Assembly (NCBI GenBank): GCA_964019335.1
Contig: OZ025650.1
Coordinates: 75,001 to 139,000, forward strand
DNA length: 64,000 bases
Source of the DNA: Diplonema japonicum
Taxonomy: Eukaryota; Euglenozoa; Diplonemea; Diplonemida; Diplonemidae
Direction of reading: 5' to 3'
Part shown: piece after piece, positions 41,483 through 53,000 of the stretch
Layout: the number at the start of each line of letters is the position of its first letter
How positions within the stretch are numbered: the first letter of the stretch is position 1
Position numbers and translations under genes: made by a program
Notes under the pieces: generated by a model
Database searches by the model: none
What the model was told of the DNA's origin: nothing
What the model saw: only the letters and a program-made list of their open reading frames with translations

Positions 41483-44212
41483 TTACAATGACCTTCTCCT
41501 CCCGTTTCTTTGAGCACGCGGCTTGGCCCACCGGACCTGTCTCAGCACCGTCCATGCTACTTTGTAATCAATCTTCTTGGTGATCCTTGGGCCTTGCATC
41601 GATCTCCGGATGACACGTTCTGCACCAGTCGAGGGCTTTGCACCTGCGCTAGGATCTGTTATCATGAAGAGAAGCTTGCTGAGACACGAGACGTAGGTCG
41701 GGGACGAAGGGGAGAGGGATCGTATGTAAGACGGGATGCCGTTGTAGTGCCGGAGAAGTGACGGCACGCTGTGGGAGGTCCCGCTGTTAGCAAAGAGTCC
41801 GTAGTACGTGCCCTCGCCGAGGATGAGGAGGGCATTGTCGTCACCGTTCAAACACGCGTCGAGCAGTATCAAAGTAGCATGGTGGTCCACCCCACGGCAC
41901 CCCAATGCCTTCAGCGGGCTTTCCTTCACCACAGCCGCCGTGGCCTTCGCCTTTGCTTTTGTCTTTGATGCAAACGCTTCCGTCGGCAACGCAGCATGTT
42001 TCGGCGGCGGAGCCACAGACACCGTCTGCGACTTCTCGGGCCACAGAGAAGGCGAAGCCACCCACTTCTTCGCACCCACCACATTGGGGTTGTTCACCTT
42101 CATTTCCTTCTCCTTGCTACTGCACTTCGTCTTCGCCGTGCTGGACATCGTCCCACTGAATACCGACTCCGGTACAGGCTTCGACGATAAGCTTGGTACC
42201 CCATTGTCAAACCGCGGCCAGTTCCTTGGCGACAACCCAAAGGCATGGACCACAGATGGCTGGTACTCATTCAATGACATCGGCCCATCGATGCTCAGCC
42301 GCCGGGTCGGGCGGTGGAACGACTTCTCTTTGAACTCACGTGGCTGCGCTGGCGGCGTGTGGCTCCGTGCCTTCCTTGGAGACTTCTGGACCTGATCCAA
42401 AATGGGGCCCATGTTGCTCTCGATGCTGGAATCTAGAGACTTATGCTTCTTGGGTTTAGGGTTCTGCCTCCAAAAGGCACTTGTAGTCTTCTGCCTTGGT
42501 GTCTGCCTTGGCGTCTTCCTTGGGGTTTGAAACCGAATCGATTTCTTTTGAGTGAGAGCAGAGAAGCTGCTGATGGGTATAAGAGTGTTCGGTGAGTGCG
42601 GGGACCTAGGAGTGAGTAGGGGCGAGTTGGGGGAGCGAGGTGACCTCGGGGATCTCATGACGGTATTTATACTTGTGAGTAGCAAGTCACTGGATGACAA
42701 CTTCGTAAGGTCGCCGGAGGAGAGCTTCGTCAGCTCCCCTGAAGAAATCTGCCTGATGATGAGCTCTCCCGAAGACCTGGCGGTGTTTGCGAATGGGCTG
42801 CCATTTGAAGGCACAAGGGGTGATTTCGGCTCTTCCTTCCTTTCCTCTGCTCTGTTGATTACCTTTGTGCATTCGGCGAGCAACTCGGCAGAGGACTCGA
42901 TGGAAAACTTCCGCTTGACTTCGCGAGGGGTGGACTCGGGGGTGGTCTGGATGATAGATGCGAGGAGGCCCCAGGAGGCACGTTTGAAAATGCTGGCCGA
43001 CTCGCCTAAGGGGAGCGTGTCAACCCTCTGCATGTTGATGTCTTCGTACTCAGAGGTGCGACGCCGCATGAAGCGGCGCCCGTTGGCCGGAACCTGAAGA
43101 GAGTTGCGAGGCGTGTTGGCAGGGCTCATTTCAAAGTTGGCGATGCTCTCCACATGTGGAATGCCGAAGGTGGATGTTTCATAGATAGACATAGTATTCT
43201 CAAAAGAATCGAGGGAGCCGACAGAGCTGCTATCCTGGCTGTCTTTGTCCTGCCAACCCATGGGCAGGGTGTGCTGTCTTGCAATGTCGATTGTAGGCGA
43301 TCTCATAAGCGGCGAGGACGGGATGAATGACTCGAGCTCGCAGATGGAGCTGAAGTGCTCTTCGATCTCGTCGTCGATGTAGCTGAGTGGCGGGATCTTC
43401 CCGTTGGATGCCGCCTTCACAGCAGCAACGACACCGCGCATGTTGTGCCTCCGCATGGACTCATTGAGGCCAGTCAGCTTTTGTAGGATGGGATCTGCGA
43501 CGGGGTCGGAAATCAGGCAGGTGTCACGGGTCATACCCGAGGACTTGCTAGCAGCTATGGTAGAATGTATAGCAGCTTCGTCGTCCTTCGTGAAACCGTT
43601 GCCCTGCATGAGGAGCCTGTTGAGAGTGGTGTTTTTGTTGAGTCCTTTGATAATTGCTTCTAAGCCGACGTCGCGCTTCTCAGTCTCGGTTAAGATGCCG
43701 CAGCACCGCACGTCTAAGGTCAGCACGGTGCTGCTGTATGAGAGAAGCGCTCCGAGACCGAGGGAGGTGATGGGGTTGTACCGCAGGGAGAGCACCTTGA
43801 TGTTGCACATCTTGGTGTTTAGGTTCTCCGCGATGGTGGGTATGCTACTCACACTTAGGGTGTTGTAAGTAAGGTCCAGCCATTCAATTTTAAGCCTCGA
43901 GAGATGCGATGTCAGGTTTGGTATGTCCTCGTCACCGATCCTGCAGAACGAGAGATCCAACTGCCGAAGACATCTCGCTTGCGCCATTTCCACAAGAGCA
44001 TCTAGTCCGTTGTGGGTGAGTCCAAACCCTTGAAGGGAGACATTTATAACCTCATTGTTATTCCTTGTCCCCAATGCCTTTGCCAACTTCCCCACCTGGG
44101 TCTCATCCAGCACTTTGAACTCATCCACCCAATTCCTTTTCACTGCGATGCTGTCCCTCGCTTGCGGTATCAACAGCTTGTCAAGAGCAACATCTAGCTC
44201 CACTGGATCCAT
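41483..44212 (-). CDS. Leucine-rich-repeat protein
   Basis: A 909-residue protein. The N-terminal ~230 residues contain ribonuclease-inhibitor-type LRRs: EVINVSLQGFGLTHNGLDALVEMAQ, CLRQLDLSFCRIGDEDIPNL, KIEWLDLTYNTLSVSSIPTIAENL, NIKVLSLRYNPITSLGLGALL, TVLTLDVRCCGILTETEKRDVGLEAI and TTLNRLLMQGNGFT. The remaining ~680 residues are Ser/Pro/Arg-rich with SPRSP- and TPRKTPRQTPR-type repeats and are probably disordered and phosphorylated. A C-terminal globular patch begins ALGCRGVDHHATLILLDACLNGDDNALLILGEG. LRR proteins of this type are often scaffolds, for example in flagella, but no specific role is shown. Confidence 0.9.
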   Translation of the reverse strand: MDPVELDVALDKLLIPQARDSIAVKRNWVDEFKVLDETQVGKLAKALGTRNNNEVINVSLQGFGLTHNGLDALVEMAQARCLRQLDLSFCRIGDEDIPNLTSHLSRLKIEWLDLTYNTLSVSSIPTIAENLNTKMCNIKVLSLRYNPITSLGLGALLSYSSTVLTLDVRCCGILTETEKRDVGLEAIIKGLNKNTTLNRLLMQGNGFTKDDEAAIHSTIAASKSSGMTRDTCLISDPVADPILQKLTGLNESMRRHNMRGVVAAVKAASNGKIPPLSYIDDEIEEHFSSICELESFIPSSPLMRSPTIDIARQHTLPMGWQDKDSQDSSSVGSLDSFENTMSIYETSTFGIPHVESIANFEMSPANTPRNSLQVPANGRRFMRRRTSEYEDINMQRVDTLPLGESASIFKRASWGLLASIIQTTPESTPREVKRKFSIESSAELLAECTKVINRAEERKEEPKSPLVPSNGSPFANTARSSGELIIRQISSGELTKLSSGDLTKLSSSDLLLTSINTVMRSPRSPRSPNSPLLTPRSPHSPNTLIPISSFSALTQKKSIRFQTPRKTPRQTPRQKTTSAFWRQNPKPKKHKSLDSSIESNMGPILDQVQKSPRKARSHTPPAQPREFKEKSFHRPTRRLSIDGPMSLNEYQPSVVHAFGLSPRNWPRFDNGVPSLSSKPVPESVFSGTMSSTAKTKCSSKEKEMKVNNPNVVGAKKWVASPSLWPEKSQTVSVAPPPKHAALPTEAFASKTKAKAKATAAVVKESPLKALGCRGVDHHATLILLDACLNGDDNALLILGEGTYYGLFANSGTSHSVPSLLRHYNGIPSYIRSLSPSSPTYVSCLSKLLFMITDPSAGAKPSTGAERVIRRSMQGPRITKKIDYKVAWTVLRQVRWAKPRAQRNGRRRSL

Positions 44213-44625
44213 TAAGATCCCTTTCCACCCCCCCTCCCTCCCCTCCCTCCCTCCCAGCGCCTTTGTGATGTTTCTTTTGTCAAAGTCAGGGAATAACAGT
44301 ATGGGGGCTCAACTTGAAAAAAAAAAAACTGAACACAAAGGTCTTTTTTTTCTTCACTCTCTTTCTTTTACCTTTCTTTTTTCCTGGTGATCACTTCCCC
44401 TCTTGTCATATTTGGGGGAGTTGGGAGGGGGGATGGAATGAACTAAACTAACTGGTTTTCTGGGGGGAGAGAGTCACACTATTTTTTCTTTCTTTCTAAA
44501 AAAAAGGAAGCAAAAAAATACAACAGGCAACAAAGCAAAAAGGAGAGATAAGGGGGGGGGGGGGGGGGGGGGGGGGGAGGCAAAGTACAATTCGACCCCC
44601 CCGACTATTGGGGTGAGTAAGTACT
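44213..44625. other. Intergenic region with G26 tract
   Basis: Contains G26 at 44552-44577 and pyrimidine-rich sense sequence near 44220-44260 preceding the LRR gene. No gene. Confidence 0.55.
44552..44577. repeat. G26 homopolymer tract
   Basis: A run of 26 G, the longest G/C homopolymer in the window. Other G/C runs of 16-25 occur at 15149-15166, 21346-21369, 22809-22824, 36878-36894, 37748-37770, 41039-41063, 56936-56959 and 63032-63047, all intergenic. Confidence 0.95.
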
Positions 44626-47600
44626 TTAAATAGAGAAGAATTTGGCCGAGTCCCAATAAGTTTTTGTATCCTGTTTCGCCTCTTTCAGCGCACCTTTGTC
44701 TTCATCTCCACTATCGTCGCCACGTGGGGAGTGCATGCCTAGCCGTGTGTCGAAGCTTAGACGCCTCCAGGTTTGGTTGCTTAGGTAGCGCTTCCGGCGG
44801 TACCGCTTCAGGAAGTTATCGAAAAAGACAATGAAAATCATGTAAGCTATGACGCCCCCGTACAGGTAGACAGGGTGGCCGGTGGTGAATTCAGCGTCGC
44901 GACCAGGAGGCCAGTGCGCAACGCTGAAGTAGGAGAAGGTTATCTGGAATACCCACGCCATGAGCAACAAAGTGAAGAACGATGAAAACTCAAAAGGGTT
45001 GTAATGCTCCGACCCAAGCTTCCGCCTGAACAACGCACACTGCACCTTCTTCTTTCCCACGTCGATCTCGTTGAACTCCAGCAGCTTCAACTGCAAATGC
45101 CTACTCAAGGCACCTACAGAATGCATAGAAAAGAACAGCACAGCCGACACCATGGTACTGTGCTGCGCGTACTGCAGCGCGTTCTGAAAACCCGGGTCTT
45201 CCAACACTTCTCTCGAAGGCGGCATCAGATCCCCTGGGTTCTTCCCGCTGGAGTACCACAGCGACCCGACGAACACTGCCAGCATCACTGACGAGGTTGG
45301 GACGTACCTCGCAACCCATAGCTTCACGAGGTGTTTGAAGACATTCCACAGCTCCTCTGCGTCGTTCTTGTTCGGGTGTATCTTCATCACCTTCTTGCAC
45401 ATCAGCGACTCAAACGGTTCGTACAACGCAAGCGACATGAAGGGCAGCAAGAAGTACAATTGCCAACATAGTTGCGTCAGACGGATAACAGGCGGGAACA
45501 TCATCAACGAGCATACAAACGTGCAGAGACACCAACACGCACTCCACGACACCAGCACCTCCGCAATCTTCAGCATGCAGTGAAGCTGCAACCTCGCCTG
45601 CTTCACAAGACACAATATAAAGTACAATGGGTACTCTGTCGGAGTGAGTGACATGGCGCATGGCAAGCTGATAAGCGAGCCTAAGTTGAAGAGACTCTTC
45701 AAGGATGTCTGGAACGACTCATGCAGCTCGTCTAACGCCTTCTTGTTGTGTCCTGCACTGCCGATGGGGCACCCCGGGAGGCCGAAGACAGCACGCGATG
45801 ATGTGAACGCATGGTTCTGATGCATGAGCTTTGTGTTGCAGGTGGGCATGGTAGCGATCCCAAAGTCCGCTTGCATGAAAGACGCTGTATTGGTGTGGTT
45901 GAGGCAGCTCCCGACACAGCACACCACCTCGCTGTTCTCCTGCAGGATGCCTATCATCTGCTTTATGGCGACCGGGTGCGAATCGCAAAACAAAGGCACC
46001 AGGAGCGGCACGTTGTCGGTGTGGATGATGTGGTTGCGGATCGCTTTGATGCCAGCTGGAAGGCGTGCCTTGATAGAGCTGAAGCCGAGCGTGGCACCAT
46101 GTGCGTCGAGAGAGATACAGCAGTTCCAGTCGTTTGCAGTGGTCCAAAGGCCGAGCTTTTCGCCAAATGCCTTGGTCATCCGTTCGTTGCCATTGTTAAA
46201 ATGGATGAATCGAATGCCTGCTTTCTGAAACTCAACAAGGAGGTTTTGCACCATGGGCTTAGGAGGCATCCTTGAACCCACCATGCCGAGGAAAATCTGT
46301 TTCTTCTGAAGGCGCTGATAGATCTGCTCTACCGCCAAGCCATCCAGCGACGTCTCTTCCTCTCCGAAGGAGTCCTCGTCACCGGAGGAACCGTTCCCAA
46401 TGTCGAACTCGTCGCCGTTCTGATGCTTCTCTTTGTCACTCTCGAGAATGTGAATTGCTTCACCAGATTTGTCTGACATGATGAATTCTTGATAGTGTTG
46501 CGGTAAGGGTCTGTACGCGAAGGCAACGGTCACCAAATCTCTCTGCCGCCGCCACTCGTTCGAACAATAGTGAAGCTCCCTCTTGTCTCTCGGACCCAAC
46601 GGCAGCACCTCCTCGCCATTCCAATAATCCGGCGTATACTCCAAGATGAACTGCGGGGCACCTATCGACAACAGTTGCCAATTCCCCTCAGGGTCGATCA
46701 CCACAAGCGACGCCATCTGTTGCCTGCCGTCCAGGGTTGGGTCATAATTCGCTGTCTTTTCGTACATTTCTGCGCCTTTCGCTGTCTTCTTGTTCTTCTT
46801 GAAGGTCTCCATAGGTCGCAGTGTGTGGATCCGCTTCATCACTTTAAACCCTAGCGCATGGAGCAGCTGCACAGAAAACCCGATTTCTTTCCCCAAGAAG
46901 TACAGATATTTCCCCCACAGAATGGTGTCGTCGAAGTGCAGCTGTTCCCTCACATACGCAGCACTGTGCTTGTTCTTCCTTTTCTTATGGTTGTGCTTGC
47001 TCGGCTTGGTGGGTCGTTGTGGTGTAGGAACCTTTTCGACCTGTTCCTCAAGGTGCTGCATGCAGTGAAGGGCTGCTGTGAGGCCCAGAGGCTTCAACTG
47101 CGGAATGTGCTTTCTCCATTCGGGGTCAGCGAACTGCAACAGGTTCTCAGCCGAGTCATCGTTGTGCATTTCAAGAATCAAAAAGGCCATTTCCTGATAC
47201 TCCTCTGCACCGTGCCCGTCGTCCCAGCCTTCGGCCTTCCGCTTCATCACGAGTACTTTTTCGGGAACGGGCACCACTTCTGACAGAATACCCGCCTTGT
47301 CCGTGCACGACAGCACTGTCATCGACCCCAGTACTTGACAGGCGTTACGCGAGTGTACCAAATCGTACCTTGCACCCCACCAGTCCTTCGGGCCTGTATC
47401 TAACACAGTGTTGGTAGCGATGGCCCACATGTGCTTCGCTATCATCCTCCTATTGATGGAAGGGTGGCTCAAGGTATCGATGACAAGCCCTGCATCTTCA
47501 TGCCCAGGTGGCGGCTCCACGCCTGACAGATTTGAATTGTATTTCCCCAGCATCAGGTCCCCTTCGCCACGTGCAGCAAAGATGTCCCCTCCAGCCACAT

Positions 47601-49551
47601 CCCGAGTATCTTCAGTTGCCTGTGACGTGTACGTGCTGCTGTACGAGCTGTCGGTGCTCATGCTCGTGTCTGTATTCTGGACTCCCCGTGCCTGTGCCCT
47701 GTCCAACGTGACTGACAAAGTCTTATCTTGCATTTCCATCATGGAACGCAGACAGGCGTTAGCGTAGCAGTCGATCATTCGCAGGACAACTGTGGTGCCT
47801 ATCGGCAGGGCTGCTAGTACGATACATGCAGGGCCATGGACGTATGTGTAGTACCACGACAAGTGGCTTGTGTCTTCGATGCTGCTGCGCAAGACGTTGC
47901 ACGCGACAACAATGATAACAAGCACTGCTGCGATGAAAGCAAGACAACGCTGTGAGAGGAACAGCAGGTTCTGACTGGATGTCGGGCGCGACATGCCCGA
48001 TGTCTTATCTTCCAGCTCTCTGACAGATGGTATATCTTCCTCTTCCTCGCTGGCATATGCTGCATTCTCCACATGGGGCTCAATTGAGGAAGTGTGCGAG
48101 ACGGCATCAGCTTCACTCTCTACTCTGAAGTGTCTGCTGCTCACTTGCTGGTCAGAAGGAGACCAGAAAGGAGACTGCTGGTCATCCCTTACAGATGTCG
48201 GCGTGCAGCTCCCCGGCGAGCAGTGGTCGGGCGACTTAATAGAAGAACCGGTGCGCGTGACCGCTGCCCCCGTGTCCTTTGGGCGGTTCGGCAGGAAGAC
48301 ACGCACCAAGCAATCCATGAGCACCTCGCGCTTCACATCAAACATCTCCATCTTACCGATGTCCATGGCACGATCTTTCACCACTGTCATTGCCTCAGGA
48401 ACACTCCGCCACCTCCAAGCCTTGTGCAATACAGACACCTTCCTGATCTTAATGACCTCCGTCGACTCCATGTGGTACGGGACTGCTGCGACGTGGAGCA
48501 CGCTAACGCTACCTTGCTCACTGGTGGTGGTGCAGTCTACTTCAGTAGCAACGCCGAGCTTCTGCCATTCGGCTTGTTTCCACCCGCCCTCGGGATTGCA
48601 GGAATTAGCGTGGAATGTGACGCTTTTCGAGTCATTGACACCACAGTACTGAAAGGCGACGGGATGGAAGGCTGCAGACGAGCACCACACTTCCACCTCG
48701 AAGTGGACATCTGTGGGTTGTGGATCAGAGGTGCCCACGAAGGGTCTGTCCAGCTTGAACGTGGTGCGGACAGCATTTCTCTGCGTTTCGTGTGCTGTCC
48801 ATGGGCCACAATCATGCTCGCCAGGTAGCAGTATTTTGTTGGAGACATCACCTGCATTTCTGAGTACGGAAAGCATCCTGCAGGAATCCGCATCACGCAG
48901 TCCCGCAAGGTACTCCGAGTTCCCGGACACGAGGGACCTTCCTGTATCGATGAGACCTGTGAACTTCTGGTACACGTCTGCGACCCTGCGGAGGTACAGC
49001 GTGACGTCCATCGACGTGTGGAGGATGAGCACGGTGGCGACGACGGCTGCTTCTAAGATGAGCCACGGGGCGTCTGTACGGGTTTCGTGTGCAGACTGTG
49101 GTGTGGGGTCGTCGGTGTACTCCTCGATGTCGGAATAGGCAGAGAAAACGAGCGCTGCAATGCATAGAAAGCAGAGCAGGAAGTAAGGCTGCATGGTGAT
49201 GTAGCCGAGGGCGCGGAAGACAGCTTTCTTGCGGCTGATAGCATGGCCGGCAGTTTTGTGGACCTTCACGGCAGTCTCGTTGATGGTGCTGTTCACGATG
49301 GTGGTGTCCATGCCTCTCAAGCTTCCGCCGCGAAGCGCCTCCTTTGCGAGGTACTGCTTGTCGCGGGTGCGGAACCGCTCGCAGGGCGATGCCACGCTGC
49401 TTAAAGGGAACGGGGGCTGCCGGCCGGCCCTTCTGTCCCCTGCCGACAGTGGCATGTCCACAGGGCTCACCAAGCTGGTGTTCTGCACTGCCGCAGGGGA
49501 CGGCGGCGTCACTGTCCCTTTATCAGACATTTCTATCTCATATTCTGCCAT
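44626..49551 (-). CDS. TMEM94-like degenerate P-type ATPase (1641 aa)
   Basis: A multi-pass membrane protein organised like a P-type ATPase but with altered catalytic motifs. The phosphorylation motif (active DKTGT) reads SMTVLSCTDKAGILSE with D751. The hinge/P-domain motifs are replaced by IFLGMVGSRMPP...IRFIHFNNGNERMTKAFGEKLGL and DNVPLLVPLFCDSHP...EVVCCVGSCLNHTNTASFMQADFGIA, where active pumps have TGD and GDGxND. This combination, together with the C-terminal FDTRLGMHSP, matches TMEM94, an ER protein that has been linked to Mg2+ handling. Hydrophobic clusters lie near 117-140, 160-180, 535-555, 570-592, and a C-terminal group of six or so. No TGE (actuator) motif is visible; an unusual cysteine-containing insert occupies about 240-390. 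Confidence 0.9.
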   Translation of the reverse strand: MAEYEIEMSDKGTVTPPSPAAVQNTSLVSPVDMPLSAGDRRAGRQPPFPLSSVASPCERFRTRDKQYLAKEALRGGSLRGMDTTIVNSTINETAVKVHKTAGHAISRKKAVFRALGYITMQPYFLLCFLCIAALVFSAYSDIEEYTDDPTPQSAHETRTDAPWLILEAAVVATVLILHTSMDVTLYLRRVADVYQKFTGLIDTGRSLVSGNSEYLAGLRDADSCRMLSVLRNAGDVSNKILLPGEHDCGPWTAHETQRNAVRTTFKLDRPFVGTSDPQPTDVHFEVEVWCSSAAFHPVAFQYCGVNDSKSVTFHANSCNPEGGWKQAEWQKLGVATEVDCTTTSEQGSVSVLHVAAVPYHMESTEVIKIRKVSVLHKAWRWRSVPEAMTVVKDRAMDIGKMEMFDVKREVLMDCLVRVFLPNRPKDTGAAVTRTGSSIKSPDHCSPGSCTPTSVRDDQQSPFWSPSDQQVSSRHFRVESEADAVSHTSSIEPHVENAAYASEEEEDIPSVRELEDKTSGMSRPTSSQNLLFLSQRCLAFIAAVLVIIVVACNVLRSSIEDTSHLSWYYTYVHGPACIVLAALPIGTTVVLRMIDCYANACLRSMMEMQDKTLSVTLDRAQARGVQNTDTSMSTDSSYSSTYTSQATEDTRDVAGGDIFAARGEGDLMLGKYNSNLSGVEPPPGHEDAGLVIDTLSHPSINRRMIAKHMWAIATNTVLDTGPKDWWGARYDLVHSRNACQVLGSMTVLSCTDKAGILSEVVPVPEKVLVMKRKAEGWDDGHGAEEYQEMAFLILEMHNDDSAENLLQFADPEWRKHIPQLKPLGLTAALHCMQHLEEQVEKVPTPQRPTKPSKHNHKKRKNKHSAAYVREQLHFDDTILWGKYLYFLGKEIGFSVQLLHALGFKVMKRIHTLRPMETFKKNKKTAKGAEMYEKTANYDPTLDGRQQMASLVVIDPEGNWQLLSIGAPQFILEYTPDYWNGEEVLPLGPRDKRELHYCSNEWRRQRDLVTVAFAYRPLPQHYQEFIMSDKSGEAIHILESDKEKHQNGDEFDIGNGSSGDEDSFGEEETSLDGLAVEQIYQRLQKKQIFLGMVGSRMPPKPMVQNLLVEFQKAGIRFIHFNNGNERMTKAFGEKLGLWTTANDWNCCISLDAHGATLGFSSIKARLPAGIKAIRNHIIHTDNVPLLVPLFCDSHPVAIKQMIGILQENSEVVCCVGSCLNHTNTASFMQADFGIATMPTCNTKLMHQNHAFTSSRAVFGLPGCPIGSAGHNKKALDELHESFQTSLKSLFNLGSLISLPCAMSLTPTEYPLYFILCLVKQARLQLHCMLKIAEVLVSWSACWCLCTFVCSLMMFPPVIRLTQLCWQLYFLLPFMSLALYEPFESLMCKKVMKIHPNKNDAEELWNVFKHLVKLWVARYVPTSSVMLAVFVGSLWYSSGKNPGDLMPPSREVLEDPGFQNALQYAQHSTMVSAVLFFSMHSVGALSRHLQLKLLEFNEIDVGKKKVQCALFRRKLGSEHYNPFEFSSFFTLLLMAWVFQITFSYFSVAHWPPGRDAEFTTGHPVYLYGGVIAYMIFIVFFDNFLKRYRRKRYLSNQTWRRLSFDTRLGMHSPRGDDSGDEDKGALKEAKQDTKTYWDSAKFFSI

Positions 49552-50088
49552 CTTGCACCAGCCTTGCCACTTTCCTCAAAGGAAGCCAATTTATCGCTTT
49601 TCAATTATCCCCCTTTCCCTGCAGTTTCTTCTTGGTGTCAGAAAAAAAAACAATAAAATCATGAAGGGGTAGGAGGGAAAGGGAGAAGTGAAAAAAAAAA
49701 AAAGATTTTTTTTGAAATCTAAAAGAAGCTGATGTAGAACGTGCACATGGGGGGGGTTTTTTTTAAATTCTTCTTGATTTTCTTCAACCGACCGTTTGAA
49801 AATCTTTTTGTTGTGTTACTAGCTTCAAAAAAATGGGGGGGGAAGAGGAAAGGGGGTATCAAAAAAAGTAGTAAGTTAGAGAGGAGGGTTACTCTTTTGT
49901 TACCCATTCTCGCTGGGACCCTTAATCTCCTTCACCAAAATAACAAATGGGTGAAATGAAATATAATGATGAGAGGAGACAAAAAGTGCTCAAAACGAAA
50001 GGGGAACAAAGCGTCATCGTATCTCTAAAGTTGCAACAGCTCTTCAGAAATATTGGGGAGGGGGTGTGGAGGTTTTCTTTTTTTTCTC
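49552..50088. other. Intergenic region
   Basis: A/T-rich spacer with short G runs. No gene. Sense sequence just upstream of 49551 is C/T-rich and could hold a trans-splice acceptor. Confidence 0.45.
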
Positions 50089-53000
50089 TCATTCAGACGA
50101 GCTGTCAGAGGATGAACCAGAGTCCGCTCCTTCGTCATCGGATTCAACAGAGATCTGTGATTTTGTTGGGTGTTTCTTTTTTTTTTTTTTTTTTTTTTTT
50201 TGTTAAATACCTCAGAACTTGACTCAGACGCATTATCACATGTGATCTTTGCAGTGTCGCCTTCAAAACCTTTACTCGTTTCGACCCCAGCTTTCATCTT
50301 TTCGGATTCTCTTTCATTGCAAAACAAGAATGTCACCATTTTCTTCCCAAAGACCTTCAACATAGTGTCGTTCCCCTCACCAGGACAGGTCAAGTGTTGC
50401 CAGCCCTTCAGTTCATCCATACGGGGGCCCGACCTGGCGTGCGTTTTGAACGCTCGGAACAAGCCGTTGCCCTTCTCCGTTTTGGGTTCTTTACATTTGC
50501 ATCCGAGCAGATCGTGGGTCTCGCACAGGGTATCGGTCTTCAACAAGAAAAGCGCTCTCAAATCATTGTTCGTGAAGTGTTGCTTTGACTTGTCAGTCGC
50601 GTCCATCACGTTGGCGGAGAGACCTTGCTTGCTGACCTGCCGTTGGTACACCTTCTCTTCAATAGTACCCGTAGTAAGCAATCGGTAGATAAAAACCTTC
50701 TTCTTCTGCCCGTCTCTCCAAACCCTTCCCATCGCCTGCGCGTCGTTAGCAGGATTCCAATCCGGGTCGTACAAGATCAGCCTGTTCGCGCCGATCAGGT
50801 TCAATCCCACACCCCCAGCCTTGCTGGACAGAAGGAACACGACCTCCGGGCTCCCTGCTACGTTGAACTGATCCACAAGTTGTTGTCTCTTTTTGATCGG
50901 CGTGTTCCCGTCCAGCTGGAAGTACCCCACCTCCATCTTCTTGCACAGCGCAGCGATTACGTGCAACGTTTGCGTGTAGTTCGAGACGATCACAACCTTG
51001 TCGCGGTTCCTTTGCGGCATCGCCTTCAGTTCTTTGCACAGTCCTGCCACAAAGTCCATCTTCCCGCTGACATCAGGCATGCTACTATGCATTTTGTACC
51101 CCTTCGGAAAGACCGCCTTCACAGACTTCATCCCACCCGAGTTTTCAATAATCTCGTAAATAAGGTCAGGGTGGTTGCAGAGCTTCTTGAGGCTTGTGAT
51201 CATCACAAGAGCCGGCGAGGTGCGTTTCCCGTCCTCGTTGTCGATCAGCTCTTCCTTGTTCTGCACGATTGCATTGTACAGCTTTACCTGGAAATCAGAG
51301 GGGCGGACAAAGACGGTCTGCTCCAGCTTCGACGGCAGGTATTTCTCGTTGATGGTCTGCTTCCGTTGAAGAATAAACTTGTTGGTCAGTGTCGCAAGGT
51401 AGTGCGCACGGGCGCCGCCTAGGATCTTCTCATTCTCAGGGCACATCGGCTCACGTCCCGCCATGATGGGCACCTCAAACACAGTTTTGAAAGTGTTGAG
51501 GTTCCCAACGATGCCGGGGTTGCAGAAGTTAACCATTGCGTGGAACTCGCCCAAATCGTTCTGCAGGGGTGTTCCCGAGAGGATGACCCTGCGCCGGGTT
51601 GGGATCATGTCGACGGCTTTCGTCGTCTTAATTTCCGCGTTCTTCAGACGGTGCCCCTCATCGCAGATCACAAGCCCGATCTGCGTCATCGACTTGAAGC
51701 GCTGTTCATACTTCCGCAACTGGTCGTATGAGATGACCAACACGTTCCTGTCACTGTCATGCTGGAAGGAGTTGATGATCCTCTCCCCCCGCACCGTCGA
51801 CTGTGCAATGGCACATGGGTTCACAGTACCCTCACCTAACCATTTCACAAGTTCATTGCACCAGTTCTGCACCAAACTACTCGGTGCGACCACAACGGCC
51901 TTCCTGGCTAGCCTCTCCCCATGCCGCCCTTGGTTCAACGCAGTCCACAGCAAAGCAATGGCCTGAATGGACTTCCCGAGACCCATTTCATCGGCAAGGA
52001 TGCACCCGAAGTGCCCCGACACCCGCTCGCCGGTAATGCAATCCCACAGGAACTTCACACCTATGATCTGATGAGGGCGGAGCATGTCGCCTATGATAGG
52101 GTCCACGACCACAGAGGTAAGCGGGCGGCGGAGAGAGTCGAACTTGTACTCAGCACGGTACAGAACGACCGCCTTCTCAGCCTCTGGGTCGAAGGTAGGC
52201 ATTGTGGACTTTGCGGCTTCCGCTTTTTTCGGCATTGTGAAACCACCTTTTGATTTGTACATCCTGAATTTCATAGGACGGAAGGCACTCGAGATAGCGG
52301 CGGACCTGGACACCATTGACGTGCCGTACGTGATAGACGACCCTGTGTGCGAGAGATGGTTCACCTCACCGAGGGCGGCAATGCGTATCTGGCGCTCCTC
52401 TGCCTTCCTTCGCTGTTTTTCCATCATTCGTCGCCGTTGGTTCTTCCGCAGAAAAAATGCGCCGTTCAGGTATTCCTCCTCTGTCACGGCAGGGCCCAGT
52501 TTCACTGTCTTCCCTGCGATCTTAGTTTCCTCGTTCATCTTGAGCTTGCCAGTGTCGTGCACGGGGTAGCCGGGGTTGGGGCGGTTGCCGAACTGTTTGC
52601 CTGTTCGGTCAAACATTTGTACGCATTTTGCGTCGACGGACACGACGAGGATGCCTTTCTTCATGTGGCGGGAGCCTTGGTGGTTGAGCACCTTCCCTTC
52701 GAAGTAGAGACAGCCAAATTCAGAGACAGCGAGACGGGCAACCTTCTCACGCGGGTTGCCTTGCTCATCAACAGATTCCTCGGATGATGACGATGAAGCG
52801 GAAGAAGAGGAGCTCGAGGAATCGGACTCATCGCCCGACATCTCTTCGCCTGTCGCCTCTGCGATCATTGCTTTCGTCATTTTCACCCCCTTCTCGGTGC
52901 ATTCCTTCTCCAGCTTCCGCAAGATTTCTTGTTTCGCCCAGTCCTTTTGCTTTTTATGCACTTCCTTCCGCAACTTTAACATTGCAGGCGGTAGCTCTGA

